A stretch of 64,000 nucleotides of DNA. Origin: Lotus japonicus. Taxonomy: Eukaryota; Streptophyta; Magnoliopsida; Fabales; Fabaceae. Location of the stretch: the NCBI RefSeq assembly GCF_012489685.1, contig NC_080044.1:78292732-78356731 (forward strand). Direction: 5' to 3'. Of the stretch, positions 1 through 11,561 are shown in pieces; within the stretch, counting starts at the first letter, position 1, and every line of letters begins with the position of its first letter. Below the pieces are notes generated by a model. The model saw only the letters and a program-made list of their open reading frames with translations, searched no databases and was not told where the DNA came from. A program made the translations under genes and the position numbers.

Positions 1-328
1 TTAGTTTTATTTTAATGTAATTATTCTAATTACAAAAAAAGAAGAATTCATGTATATTTTTAGCACATATGTTACTTCAACTCCCTTAAAACTATTTAAT
101 AAATATAAAAAATCATAAATCGAGCATTTAGGAAAACAAAGACAAATGATTAAAAAGAAGAGCAACTAAACAAAAACAAAAACAAAAACAAACAATTAGT
201 ACAAAAAAAAAACCTTAAAATTTTATAAATTTTTATATTTAAAATAAATTTATTCTTTTAATCCATAAAATATCTTTAAAAAAACAAATTTTAAAACAGA
301 ATCTTACAAAAAAACAAAAATGAATATC

Positions 329-359
329 CCCCGTGCATCGCACGGGTAAAAGATACTAG
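329..359 (+). mobile_element. Helitron 3' terminus (hairpin plus CTAG)
   Basis: A 7-bp stem (CCCGTGC/GCACGGG, 330-336 with 340-346) with a 3-base loop is followed 9 bases later by CTAG (356-359) and then T. A GC-rich hairpin shortly before CTRR, inserted ahead of T, is the classic Helitron 3' end. The 5' TC terminus is not identified and may lie before the window. A second end of the same style lies at 46230-46257. Confidence 0.6.
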
Positions 360-1006
360 TGATAGTAATAAGAAGAGATACCTTGTTTAGAACTTATTTG
401 ACACCTTTACGAATACGAAGGCCGTGTCTTGCCCAAGTGGTAAGAGTTAGAGGATATGTAGATTGGGTGAGCGAAAGTTTATGAATCAATTCTTGGATGG
501 TGCAACTTATCTTTTCGATGTAATACAAAAATCATACCAGCAATTTTTTTTTATACATCTGAAGATAGTTTTTTTTATTCTTACTTAATTTTATGGATGT
601 ACTAACTTTATTATTTATCGGTTAGTAGTTTTTATTCTATTTTCTATAGAAGCCACAAAAAAAAATTACCAATTTCTAAGTTAAAATTATTTAATTACTC
701 ATAAATGTAATTAAAATATAAACTAATTATCTATAAACGGTGAAAAATTTTGGAGTTGCTCATATAAAATAATAAAATTTTCATTATCACTTATTACTAC
801 TTACTTAACATAAATCAGCAAACCACTTAGTTCACAAAAAATAACTTTTAGAGAGTAAGTTAGAATGATCACATACCAATTGATCGACACACTAGATAGT
901 TAAGTACTACATTCGTTCCTTATTAATTGTTCATTTTGGAAAAAAAAATTGTTCCTAATATTTGTTCACTTAGCATTTAAAGAGAGCATTAAATGGAAAA
1001 TATATA

Positions 1007-1282
1007 CTCTCTCCGTTCCAAAATACCTGACACTATTTCTAGTTAACTTTTGTTCCTAACTATCTATCACTTTACAAAGTTCAAGAGAGCATTAATTATA
1101 CTTTACCAATTGTACCCTTCATTTATTGGTGGTAGGAAAATTGAAAAATTAGAATAAATAAGAAAGATAAAAGGTATAGTAGGAAGTTAGATTGTAATTT
1201 TAATAAAACAAGAATATTAATTATTATTTCTTAATACTTGTGTAACAACCTTAAATTGTCAGTTATATTGGAACGAAAGGAG
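1007..1282. mobile_element. Stowaway-type MITE
   Basis: The left end reads CTCTCTCCGTTCC and the right end, in reverse complement, CTCCTTTCGTTCC. Inner matches follow (TGACA on the left, TGTCA on the right). Both sides are flanked by TA (1005-1006 and 1283-1284), the TA target duplication of Tc1/mariner-derived Stowaway elements. The interior is AT-rich and non-coding. Confidence 0.75.
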
Positions 1283-2213
1283 TAATACTTTTATAAAAAT
1301 TCACAAAATTAATTGTACTCTTTAATAAGTATGTGTATTTCTTCTCTCTCTTAACAGTTAAATAAGAACGAAGGCCCACCACATGCCTCTTCATGCCTAG
1401 CATTAATGAAGTGAAGACCGCAATTTGGCTGCAAATTAGTTCCTTACCGGCCATTCATACAAACATTTATAATTCCAACTACCTTCTTATTTTCCCAGAC
1501 TCATTAGATATTTTAATGTCTTCACCATTGATCTACTACTACCAAATAAGGAGCTGGAGTGATGGACATGGCAAAATTCAAAATTGAATTTATGTTTTAG
1601 CGTGACATAAAATAATCATTCGAAGAAAGTAAAAGAGAGGATTTGGTGCATTTTAGTTTATTGTTTAAAATATTTAGAACTAAATTATAAATAATAAAGA
1701 TTCATTTTAAAAGATTATTTGACACATTAAAAATGTATAGATCTCCTTCATTTTTAAATAGGTGCTGGAGACACCTAAATTAAATCCTTACACTGAATTA
1801 TGAACAAGAAAACTTGCACGGATCCCCTTCAACTGTTTGCCCCTTCACACTCGAACAGGATCTTTATGTCTTTTTTTTTTTTGAGATATATTATTGTCTT
1901 TTAATGATTATGTTAAGGCTCAATTGTCTTCCGATGTAGAAATAAAAATGGTAAGGCTCAATTAATAAATAAAATATTTTTTGAAAAAGTATATATTATA
2001 ACACATTGATAATATATTATAATACATTTGTGGTCAGGGACATCACTACCGTATCCCGAGTCAAATTAGTCATGTGGGATCATTTTCCCTATAGAGACTG
2101 ATGGCCAAATGACAAAAAATAATATATTATGGGCCTAAACATGTCTGAGGGCCTGCTTTAAAAATGAGTAAACAACCATTTTGGTCCCTGATTGTGTTCA
2201 CTTAGGATAGAGT
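1283..2213. other. AT-rich intergenic DNA, no gene seen
   Basis: Only short open frames without recognisable motifs occur here. I see no splice structure, domain or repeat boundary that I can support. Confidence 0.5.
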
Positions 2214-2521
2214 AGAGGAAGAGAACCACAACCTAGAAATCTGTCATAAGCTTAGAATCTTCATTAGAAAAATAGGAAGATAACCACAACATAAGGTTAG
2301 AATCTTTATCGAGAAAAGAATTATAGTTCAAGTGGTAAGAATTATAGTTCAAGTGGTAAAAACCCAAACCCCCATCTCCATCATCGGAATCGACCAACAT
2401 TCCCTCGGACTAGCCTCACATCTATTAGAACCCGAGCACCAAAACTTAAGCCAATTGAAACCTCTCTTACGAAACCTTAAACACCATTGTCATCTACCTC
2501 AACCTTCTATAACCAAAATAA
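2214..2521. repeat. Direct duplicate, copy A (about 310 bp)
   Basis: This block matches 4409-4731 in the same orientation. Shared landmarks in order are GAGGAAGAGAACCACAA, CATAAGCTTAGA, CCCATCTCCATCAT, ACATTCCCTC, TTAGAACCCGA and CCTTAAACACCATTG. The copies have diverged by substitutions and small indels. Copy A also contains a short tandem duplication around AGTTCAAGTGGTAA (2320-2360). No protein function is recognised. It could be a segmental duplication or a pair of ends of an old element. Confidence 0.7.
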
Positions 2522-2537
2522 AATGTGTTTAAAATCT

Positions 2538-2694
2538 ATGCACTGACCGTGTATAGTTTTTTTACACCGTCAACCAATCAGATTTAAAGGATGCGAGAAA
2601 ATATGTATTTTTATTTAATTTCATTTATTGACGTGACACATCCTTACAATTTGATTGATTGACGGTGTAAACAAACTTTACACTGTCAGTGCAT
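2538..2694. mobile_element. Palindromic MITE, GCACTGAC/GGTGTAAA family, copy 1
   Basis: The ends read ATGCACTGAC and, inverted, ATGCACTGAC. Each end carries an internal GTGTA...TTTTTTTACACC palindrome followed by GTCAACCAATCA or its relative. The same layout recurs, better preserved, at 58326-58484. It is non-coding; the superfamily is not assigned because no clear target duplication is visible. Confidence 0.7.
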
Positions 2695-3664
2695 CATTCT
2701 TTTTCTCAAATAAAATTAAACATTATATAAAACTAAAAATGAATATTTTTTTGTGTATTAAAATGCACTCACAAGTCTTCCAAAAAATGATACTGGTAGG
2801 CTCATAGCAATCGATTTTTTAACTTGAATGTTCAAAAACTACTTTCACCCATTGCGACGGATAAATATTTGGTAAAAAAGAAAACACATAGTTACATCAT
2901 TTTTCACCATATATGTAACCAAACAAACACTTAGTTGTTTCAAGCCATTAAAATATTTTTCCATGACTAAGATTAAATAATTATAGAGATAATTAATTTA
3001 TGGTTCACACATAATAACAATTGGTTAATACACAACAAAAAATATAATGAAGGAAAAAAATTTGTTGAATCTATACTAGAACCAAAGCTAGAAAGTAGAG
3101 AAAGTCCCTACTTCGCCTCACATGTGTCTTCCGGACTTGATAAAAAAAAAGGAAAATAACTTATATACACCTCTCCCCTCCATTTAACGGAGAAAGAGAG
3201 AAAGACAAGAGAAATGTGATAGGAATAAAAAAAGAGATATAAAAAAAAAGTGAATATGAGATTAAATAGAAAAGGGAATGTAAACATATCATTATTGGAC
3301 TAAAAATGTATTTAACTCTAAATAATAACATAAAATTATCGGTAGTACTGCGCTCATTTCATCACAAAGAAACAAAATAGTTTGCCCCCACAATAGTCTA
3401 TATGAGTTTATCTTAGGCTGTGGAACCGTGGGGGCATTTTCTATCCCATGAGGCAATAAAATTGTTAATATTTCACTCATATACTACATAATTGATATGT
3501 TATTGTTAAGAGATATCAATACCGCATCTTATAAAATATTATCCTCATTCATACTTAACTAATAATGTGCGACTATAACTCTGTACTTGAATTTTCAGCC
3601 CTTAGTAAGTCATAAATATACAACTGCCACTAGTGAAACCACATAAAACCATAAAACAAATTAA

Positions 3665-4385
3665 GGGTTCGTTTGATATGTTGTATAGTATAAGACATGA
3701 TAGTATAAAGTCTGATTATATTAAGTCTGATAGGATAAATCATGATAAAATTTTAATACTATACAACGTTTGGTCATACACTGTATAATTTGGTGAAGAC
3801 AAGATAATGGTGGTATTGGAAGGTGATGATGGTGGCGGTGGTGGATAATGGTGGCGGCAATGGTGGAGGGTGGCAGCGACAGTGGTGGTAGAGGGTGGTG
3901 GTGGCGGCGACAGTGGAGGTAGATAGTGGCGATAACGATGACAATATCAACGACAGTGGCAGGAGTGGAGCGTGGTAATGGTGGCGGCGACAGTGAGGGT
4001 GGTGTTGGCGGTAGTCGGGCGGTGGTGGTGAAGGGCGGTGGTGAAAAGTGGTGCTAGATGGTGGTGGCAGTGGTGGTGGCGGCGACGGTGGTGGTGGTGG
4101 CAATGGTGGTGGTGGCGATTGTGGTGGTGGTGGTTGAGAGTGGTGGTTGAGGGAGATGGTAGTAGCAGTTGATTAAATATATTTAAGTAGCTTATACATC
4201 ATACTTTTATCATGTCTTATTCATTATTTATAGGGTGGATTAAATAACCCATCATTTTGATGTATAAGAGTTGATTGATGTATAAGCTTATACAATACAA
4301 TGTGAGAACCAAACAATGGATAAGTCCATAATGTATAGTATAAGCTTATACTATCATGTCTAATACGACGCATCAAAACGAGTCA
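3665..4385. mobile_element. Tourist-like MITE carrying a GGT/GGC trinucleotide block
   Basis: The left end GGGTTCGTTTGATATG and the right end in reverse complement TGACTCGTTTTGATGCG are related. Both continue into AGACATGATAGTATAA. A TAA flank lies on each side (3662-3664 and 4386-4388), as in PIF/Harbinger-derived elements. The interior 3809-4140 is a degenerate GGT/GGC array of about 330 bp. The open frames across the array are low-complexity (proline/serine or glycine) and are not treated as genes. Confidence 0.6.
3809..4140. repeat. Degenerate (GGT/GGC)n microsatellite
   Basis: About 330 bp is composed almost entirely of imperfect GGT, GGC and GAT triplets on the plus strand, inside the MITE at 3665-4385. 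Strong G bias on one strand makes secondary structure plausible, but runs of more than three G are rare. Confidence 0.8.
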
Positions 4386-4408
4386 TAAAGAGAGCCACAT
4401 CTTTGTTA

Positions 4409-4731
4409 AGAGGAAGAGAACCACAAGCTAGAGATCTCTGCCATAAGCTTAGAGTCTTCATTAGGAAAATAGGAAGATAACCACACAATAAGCTTAGATT
4501 CTTCATGAGGAAAAGAGGAAGAGAACCACAACCAGAGACCACACCATAAGCAACAACCCAGAAACCATTATAGAACCCAAACCCCATCTCCATCATTGGA
4601 ATCCACTAACATTCCCTCATAATAGGACCTCACATATATTAGAACCCGAACACGAAAACTTAAACCTATCGAAACTCCGGTTACGGAACCTTAAACACCA
4701 TTGGCATCTAACCTCAACCTTTGGTAACCAA
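4409..4731. repeat. Direct duplicate, copy B (about 320 bp)
   Basis: Second copy of the block at 2214-2521, starting just after the right end of the MITE at 3665-4385. Its first 150 bases repeat a unit internally: GAGGAAGAGAACCACAA followed by CATAAGCTTAGA-like text occurs more than once. No coding potential is recognised. Confidence 0.7.
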
Positions 4732-5177
4732 AATAGATTTAAACATGATACAATCAATTGATCATAATATATAAAACAAACAAAAAAATAAATTTTATGT
4801 ATTAAATTTCTCTTACAATTTTAAGAAAACGAATACAGTTAAAGTGTGTCTGATCCAATTCCCTATGATTTCTCTCTCTTGTCCATTTGCCCCTTCATCT
4901 CCCTTTGCACACACCAAACAAAGCAAAAAACCAGCTTCTTAGAAAGAGAAAGAGAAAGAGATAGACCCAACACGCATTGGTCATGTTATTGGTCATCGCA
5001 TCGCACTGTGCATAATCATAATCATCACCATAATATTAATAATTAGTTAATCAAGTTTCGTCTAACATTAAATCCATTTTCTTCTGTTTTGCTTCCATTA
5101 TCCAAAACCCATAAACCGTTCCATTTCCCTGATTTTCTGATTTTCTTTGTTTGTTTCTGCGTCGTTTGGATTCAGAT

Positions 5178-7149
5178 ATGGATTTGGATGATTTTCGATC
5201 CATATTGGATACTGCCGGCGTCGATGTTTGGGTGTTAATGGACGCCGCCATCGACGTCGCCTCCGTTGACCACGCCTCCGAGTTGCGCCGCCGCAGAGAC
5301 GCAATCGTCGAGCGCCTTTACACGGCGGCGGCTCCGTCGCGCTGCGGAAACTGCGAGGCCGGTGATGGTGGTGCTGGAGAAGCACCACCGAAGCAGAGCA
5401 GTCCCTCAACGGAGGTGGAAGAGGAGGAGGAAAAGGATCCTTTCGGTGGCTTGTTCGATGATGAGCAGAAGAAGATTCTGGAAATCAAACTGCAACTTGA
5501 AGACCCAAACCAGGTATTGTTCTTCAATTTCCCCCCATTTTTTGTTTGATTTTGTAACTGTGTTTCTGATTTTTGTGTTTTGTTTGCTTCATTAGTCTGA
5601 GGATTCATTGGTGGAGTTGCTTCAGAATCTTGCAGACATGGATGTTACATTCCAAGCATTAGAAGTAACTTCCTCTCATTTTCTTTTTCAGCTTCACCTT
5701 TCAAATTTTCAATTGTTTTTGTTTTGAACTTCAAGTTAATCTGAATCTGTAGGAGACTGACATTGGGAGGCATGTGAATCGTTTGCGGAAGCATTCGTCC
5801 AATGAAGTTAGGAGATTGGTCAAGCTACTTGTCAGGTTCTGTAAACACTAAACACCTTTTATTTGTTTTTGGTTTTAGTTTTTGATAGTGGTGTTCATTG
5901 CAGAACATGTTATGAGAGGAAATTGATTGGATTTTAGGTGTTTTTGTTTCCAGGAAGTGGAAGGAACTTGTAGATGAATGGGTGAAGTTCAAGACACCGG
6001 GAGAAGCGGCGGCCACATCTGTTATGGGTAAATCTTAACTTAGAACCCGTTCTGATGCAGACAAAAGAACACTTATTAGAGTTTATCTAGTGTTTTTTTA
6101 GTAGATACTTTGTTTCCGTATGGACCGTGTCTATAGAGAGTAAGATACTCTCATACTCCTAATCTTCATTTGGTGAAAATTTTGGAATACTTTAAAGTGA
6201 CAATGGAAGACTTTGGTTTATGCTGAATTGATGAAAATGTTGATTGTTCATGTTTGTTGGCATGGCAGGTGATGAAGACTCACCTCAGCAGAAAACCCCA
6301 CAAAACGGGTATCATCAGGTTTAGTGAAAGAAATCCCTTTTTTGACAATCTAGTACTTTTCCCAGGAAAGATGAGGCTTTGTTTGGAAGTTTAGCTTTCT
6401 AATATTCCATTCTGTTTGCAGATTCCTGATTTTTCATGCTCGCCAAATCCACACAGTGAGTTTAGAATCTGAACAAGCTTCCAAAGTTTCCTAGGTTGTC
6501 GTTTGGATTTGGTTGACAATTTGACACATGTTTCACTTTCTTGTTCACACAGATGGTAGTTTTGGGTTGGAGGGCAACAATAGTGTAGCTGAACCAAAGC
6601 CGAAAGCAATTCCACGCAAAGAAGCGCGCCCAAAACCGGCACCATCACCACCATCAGTCCCAACTCCTCAAAATGTACGGATATGATTTGATAACCTTTT
6701 TGGAGTCCCTGACCTTAAAATCACATGAGAAGTTTTAAATGTGGGTAGAGGTTAGCTCCATTGGGTATGCAGGATCATCGGTGTAAGCTGACAAATTATT
6801 GAATGATTGCAGAGACAGAGAGAACAGAGAGATAATAATCTGGAAGCGGAGAGACTTGCTTCAGCAAGAAAGAGGCTTCAAGAGAACTACAAAGAGGCTG
6901 CAAATGGTGAAGTTTTTGTTTCCTTATGTTTTTCATTTTTGTCCTAATTAAGTGTTGTTTCTTTGGTTAGTTCTTTACATTGTTACTTGTACTGACTGAT
7001 CATTTTGTGTTGTGTGTTGGGGGTGTCTAGCCAAAAAGCAAAGAACAATTCAGGTGATGGACCTCCATGAGTTGCCAAAGCCAAAGAATAAGAATACCTT
7101 CTTTGCAAAGAACAAAGGCGGCGCCGGTTCTAATGGAAGGCACTGGTGA
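5178..7149 (+). CDS. MED26C: Mediator of RNA polymerase II subunit 26c (TFIIS N-terminal domain protein)
   Basis: Nine exons join in frame: 5178-5513, 5596-5664, 5753-5835, 5954-6027, 6269-6318, 6422-6455, 6553-6674, 6813-6906 and 7031-7149. Together they encode 326 aa, and every intron is GT-AG. The start is the ATG at 5178 ([10 protein letters not shown]); an in-frame stretch upstream begins only with TTG. Residues of about 112-190 form the TFIIS N-terminal/LW helical bundle ([49 protein letters not shown]), which docks transcription factors on Mediator. A basic, proline-rich linker follows, then a coiled stretch ([21 protein letters not shown]) and a C-terminal TFFAKN tail. Length and layout match plant MED26c (At5g09850 type). 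The product is expected in the nucleus. The 5' UTR region 4880-5177 is CT/GA-rich; the 3' UTR probably runs to about 7350. Confidence 0.92.
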
Positions 7150-7349
7150 TAGTGATAGTAATAATGATACTGAGGCCGGATAAATCCTGAACACAGCTGA
7201 TGATCATTGATCCCTTCATATACTTCATCCCCAACATGAGAAAACCTTTGTGGTTTTTTGTTTACTTAATTAGGTGTTAGCCGTGTTATCCCAAAATAAT
7301 CCACACTATTTATTAGACTATGCTTTTTTATGAAATGATGGGTTAGGTG

Positions 7350-8789
7350 GAAGCACATTTCAGGATGAAGATGGAATTGTGTGGGGAAATGATTTTTTAA
7401 GATTTGATTAAAACATTGGTCTTTTGAGTTGGAGCCTGAAGGCCTGGTTAAACTTCAAATGGTTAATGGTTTCTTCGGTGTTCAATTGAGGACAGTTGAG
7501 TTTTGTCTGTGTTTGTTTTTGTTCTTATCTCATTGCCCCATCCATTTCTAGAGAGTTGACCACTTGATACATTTACCGAATTATGTGGGTGCGGGTCGCA
7601 TAGGTGGGGATTTAGATTGGTGCAGCATTCAAATGTTGTCTGTTGTGGGCACAAGTTGTCTAGACTCTAGAAAGTGAGCTGATCTTAAAATCTCACCACA
7701 TGAAACAGATAGCATTTTGGTTCATTGTGCATGTGCACTATGTTCCCTTGCGGTAAAGAAGTTAAGTGCAACGTGAACGAACTTTTAAAATTATCTACGT
7801 AGGCACTAAGGCGCGTGGCTAATTCCTCACCTCACGATCAATGCACTAAGTGATAGGAGGTTGATTAATGAGTTTCTTTTACGTTCACAAAGAGTTGAAA
7901 ATTAAACTCTTATCACTTACGTATGAGATGCATCATTGCTGAACTACTATGTCAACCCCTTGGTTGGAGCGTTTGATAAAGAAGTACTTAGAAGAAAAAC
8001 ATATATGGTGACACTAGTGGAGTTATTATATGATTTTAATAAATCATTTGTATGGTTATTACTTATTAGAGACTGAGTTGTACTCAGTTATACAGTTATA
8101 GCAGTGCTGGAATTTGGTTAACTGCTAGAATTAGTTAGAGTTCCTAAAGCTGCTCTTTGTAACTTTCATCCATTCATGAATTAAGAAACAGAAGTACAGA
8201 ACTGTTTATTTTGCCGCTTAGCATTTCTTATGATTTTTCTCGGTAGCCTAGACCATTGCTGCTGGGTTATTTTACAAAACTCATGACTGTAGTGACTAGT
8301 GACTGATAACTATATTTTGTGTGTTTTTTGTACCATAACATCTAATATTTTCCATTTTTACATGTTATTATGGTAGTCTGCACGTGCCAATTGATGAGTT
8401 CCAAAGAAATAACCTACCAAATTGGTTAGTTCATATGCATGCGACACATAAGGAGGTTCATTGGTTGGTTAGGCTTGTTTAGGTTCAGTACCAAGTCCTA
8501 ATTACATGTAACGGCTTAGACAAATTAAGCAAAAAATACCATAACAGCCTAAAAAGGAATTTAATTTGGGGACAACTAGAAAGTGGAGTTTATCTAGGAT
8601 ATGTCTGATACAGGGTAAAGCCTCACAGTTACTTTCCAATGTACCCTAAAAAAATTGCTTCACGGAGCTGCGGGATAATGGGCTAACAAAGATGGAGATA
8701 CAATTGGGATCTGAAAAAGATAACCCTTTGTCCAAAAAAAAAAGATAATCCCGTTTTTTTTTTGTTTTGGTCAAAAGAAAGAAAACCCG
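7350..8789. other. Intergenic region downstream of MED26c
   Basis: No gene is seen. The stretch around 8030-8280 (ACTCAGTTATACAGTTATAGCAG, ...CATTCATGAATTAAG...) resembles the end of a copia-type LTR, but no matching second LTR, primer-binding site or target duplication was found. A short A10 tract at about 8735-8745 precedes the LINE fragment. Confidence 0.35.
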
Positions 8790-10000
8790 ATCTTATGGGG
8801 GATTAGAGCAACTAGATTAAGAAATCTTTGGGGGAAGGGGATGCAACTAGATTTTGGCTGGAGGATTGGCTAGGTTCGGGACATTTGGAGGGAAGATTTC
8901 ACAGACTGTATAATTTATCTCAAAACAAGTATGCTACTGTTAAGGAGGTGGGGGAGTGGCGTCAGGGTATTTGGGAGTGGAAATTTACATGGAGGAGGGG
9001 GTTGCGAGGTAGGGAGTTAGGGTGGCTTGATATACTGCTCAATACTATTAATATTGGTTGTCTGCGGGAAGGGAGGCCGGATAGGTGGTTGTGGGAACCA
9101 GGGGAGGAGGGAGTTTATTCGGTTAACTCAGCTTATTCTTTTTTGCAGGTTAGCGATTTCGTGGATTCTGATATTGATTTCCAGTCAATTTGGAATGGAT
9201 TTGCTCCATCAAAGGTGAAAGCCTTTGTTTGGCGCATGTTGCTCAACCGGATCCCGACAAAGGTTGACTTGAGGAGGCGCAGTGCGATTCCTGCAGCTGC
9301 GAATTTGCTTTGCTCTCTTTGTAATATTGAAGAGGAGAGTTGTGATCACTTGTTCTGTACTTGTGCGCGATCTTTGGATGTTTGGCTTGCCGTTCATCGC
9401 TGGTTTGGATTTGTTACAGCTGTGCCTTCTTCGTCAAAGTCTCTCTTTAGCCAGTTTTAATTCTTGGCCAGAAACAAGAAACAGAGGCTTGCGGAGATGA
9501 CGGTATGGATGGCTTCTTGCTGGTCCTTATGGCTTATGCGCAACAGTATTATTTTTTCAGATGGGGTTTGGGATGATGATTTTGTTTTGGACCTAATACA
9601 AGTCAGGTCCTGGTACTGGATAAAGGAGAAAGTGAGGGGGTTCTATTATTCATTGTTTGAATGGAAGACCAGCCCTTTAATTTGTCTTTCATCTGTGTGA
9701 AATTCGCTGGAGACATGGGTGGGTTGTTTATTAGCTTGGATTCATCTTTGGTACATGCTCTTGTTGCTGCCTACGAATTGGGTGTCTGTTGGCTCATGGG
9801 GTTGTTTGTGCTGCTATGGCAATGTGGGGTTGGGTAGTTGGTATCATGTAAGTTTGTACCTCAAAGTAGGGGGGTTTTTGCTTGTTGCAGTCTGATTGTA
9901 CTGTTCTTTTTTCTTTTTCTTCATCTCTTTTCTTGTATTTGGGTTTAGCACCCCTTGTGCTTTTTTTAAATACAATTCTTTGGCTTATCAAAAAAAAAAA
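8790..10000 (+). pseudogene. 5'-truncated, frameshifted LINE (L1-type) reverse transcriptase 3' end
   Basis: An open frame at 8828-9460 encodes the C-terminal part of a plant L1 ORF2: GEGDATRFWLEDW, then WLWEPGEEGVYSVNSAYSFL, then the zf-RVT region (IWNGFAPSKVKAFVWRMLLNRIPT) with a CSLC...CDHLFCTC zinc-type motif. The frame ends at 9460 and the homology continues in another frame at 9464-9700 (VWMASCWSLWLMRNSIIFS), so the copy is dead. A 3' UTR with a CACCCCTTGTGC-like motif and an A-tract at 9990-10000 follow. The reverse transcriptase catalytic core is missing, as expected from 5' truncation. I did not find a convincing target duplication. Confidence 0.85.
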
Positions 10001-10030
10001 TATGTGACCGTGTTGATGGTGACAAACTGA

Positions 10031-10234
<204 letters not shown>

Positions 10235-10696
10235 TGACTGATTGAAAAGCTAGATTTTTAAGGAAATTCGTAAGTATCTTGATAAACTTCGCTCGAGAAA
10301 GAAAATAAATAAAAAATATCACTAAAATTTAATTTAAAAAAATGTTCTAATGATATTCATTCAGTTAAAATTAAAAAAAAAAACCCCGAAAAAAGTCTGT
10401 TTCATCTTTCAATACTTCAATCGAAAATGCTCACTGACTTATAGTGTTTAAATGTCCGGACCAATGTTTGATTTGAGTTGGTTTAAATTTCCAAATTTTT
10501 GTTTTTGGACCCTAACCAAACTAACTCGATTAAGGTCGAATTACTTTGAAATTTACATGAAATTTATTTTAAAAGAAAGTAAAAAATTGTATAAAACATA
10601 GAAACTTATATAATTCAACATTTTTAAAAGACCTTAACATTCCATATAATCCAACATTAACAAACTAAAACAAACATAAATAAGTAGTTGAATGTT

Positions 10697-11550
10697 TTTT
10701 TTTGGTACAGCTCATAAAGAAAAAGAAAACGGGCAAGGAACCCGGGCTAAGGCCTCAAAGAGGTGATGCCTAAAGCATCAGCTAGAAGGAGCCAACTCAT
10801 CTCTGCTAACGGGTTCTCTTCAAACACAAGAGCCTCATCTTGCTGGGCCCCCATCTTCGCCAAGAAATTAGCGCAAGCATTCCCTTCTCGCAGCGTATGA
10901 TGGAAATCAACACTCCAAGGCCTTCTCCTAGTAGCTCTTTGATATCCCAAACCAACGGAGCATACAAATGCGTCGACGGAGGCACAGACAAAACAAGATT
11001 AACCGCATCAAGGGAATCAGATTGACACTCTACCAACCTGTGACCACGCTCCCATGCAAATGAGAGACCATAGAAGATACCCAAAAGCTAAAGGTAAAGA
11101 ATATGAGCATCATTAACGAAGCCATAAAATCCTCCTTTCCACTCACCCAGCGAATTCCGGTAGCAACCACCAAAACCTCCTCGACTAGGGGAACCACACA
11201 CGCTGCCATCAACATTCACGATGATGTCGTTCGCTATCCTCGGGAGCCACTTGACCAAACACGGCAGCCGGCGAGGAGCATCTTGCGGAGAAGCAAAGGC
11301 ACGAAGGATATCTGCAGCCATGACAACAATATTCATCTCTATCCGCCGATCTGGAATACGGATGCCTTCCAAACAAACACTGTTTCGGACGCGCTAGATC
11401 CACCACAAAGTTGCCATCGCTGTTGGGTCTGCATCTACCAGCAAGCCTCTCAGTCACTGTCGCAAGTTATTCTCACAGAAGAGAGCACCATCTACATCAA
11501 ATCCCGCTCGCTGCCATACTCCTCAAGCAAGAGAGCAATCTCTAATTCAG
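10697..11550 (-). mobile_element. 5'-truncated LINE with RNase H-like domain, bounded by an 11-bp TSD
   Basis: Read on the minus strand, 11457-10747 carries broken frames of the RVT_3/RNase H-like C terminus of plant LINEs: IANDIIVNVDGSVCG with RGGFGGCYRN, then ERGHRLVECQSDSLDAVNLV, then FHHTLREGNACANFLAKMGA. These lie in at least three frames, so the copy is inactive. On the plus strand the left flank is an 11-bp AGTTGAATGTT (10686-10696) beside the T-rich tail, and the same 11 bases occur at 11551-11561. These bracket the insertion as a target-primed event. Confidence 0.85.
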
Positions 11551-11561
11551 AGTTGAATGTT

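Noticed and set aside
430..520. tRNA-like text (GCCCAAGTGGTAAGAG)
   Set aside because: It resembles a D-arm, but no anticodon arm, T-loop or acceptor pairing could be built.
3774..4103. Proline/serine-rich 109-codon minus-strand frame
   Set aside because: It is the translation of the GGT/GGC microsatellite inside a MITE; low complexity without any conserved motif.
8030..8280. Copia-type solo LTR
   Set aside because: Text is LTR-like, but no TG...CA borders, 5-bp duplication or second LTR could be found.
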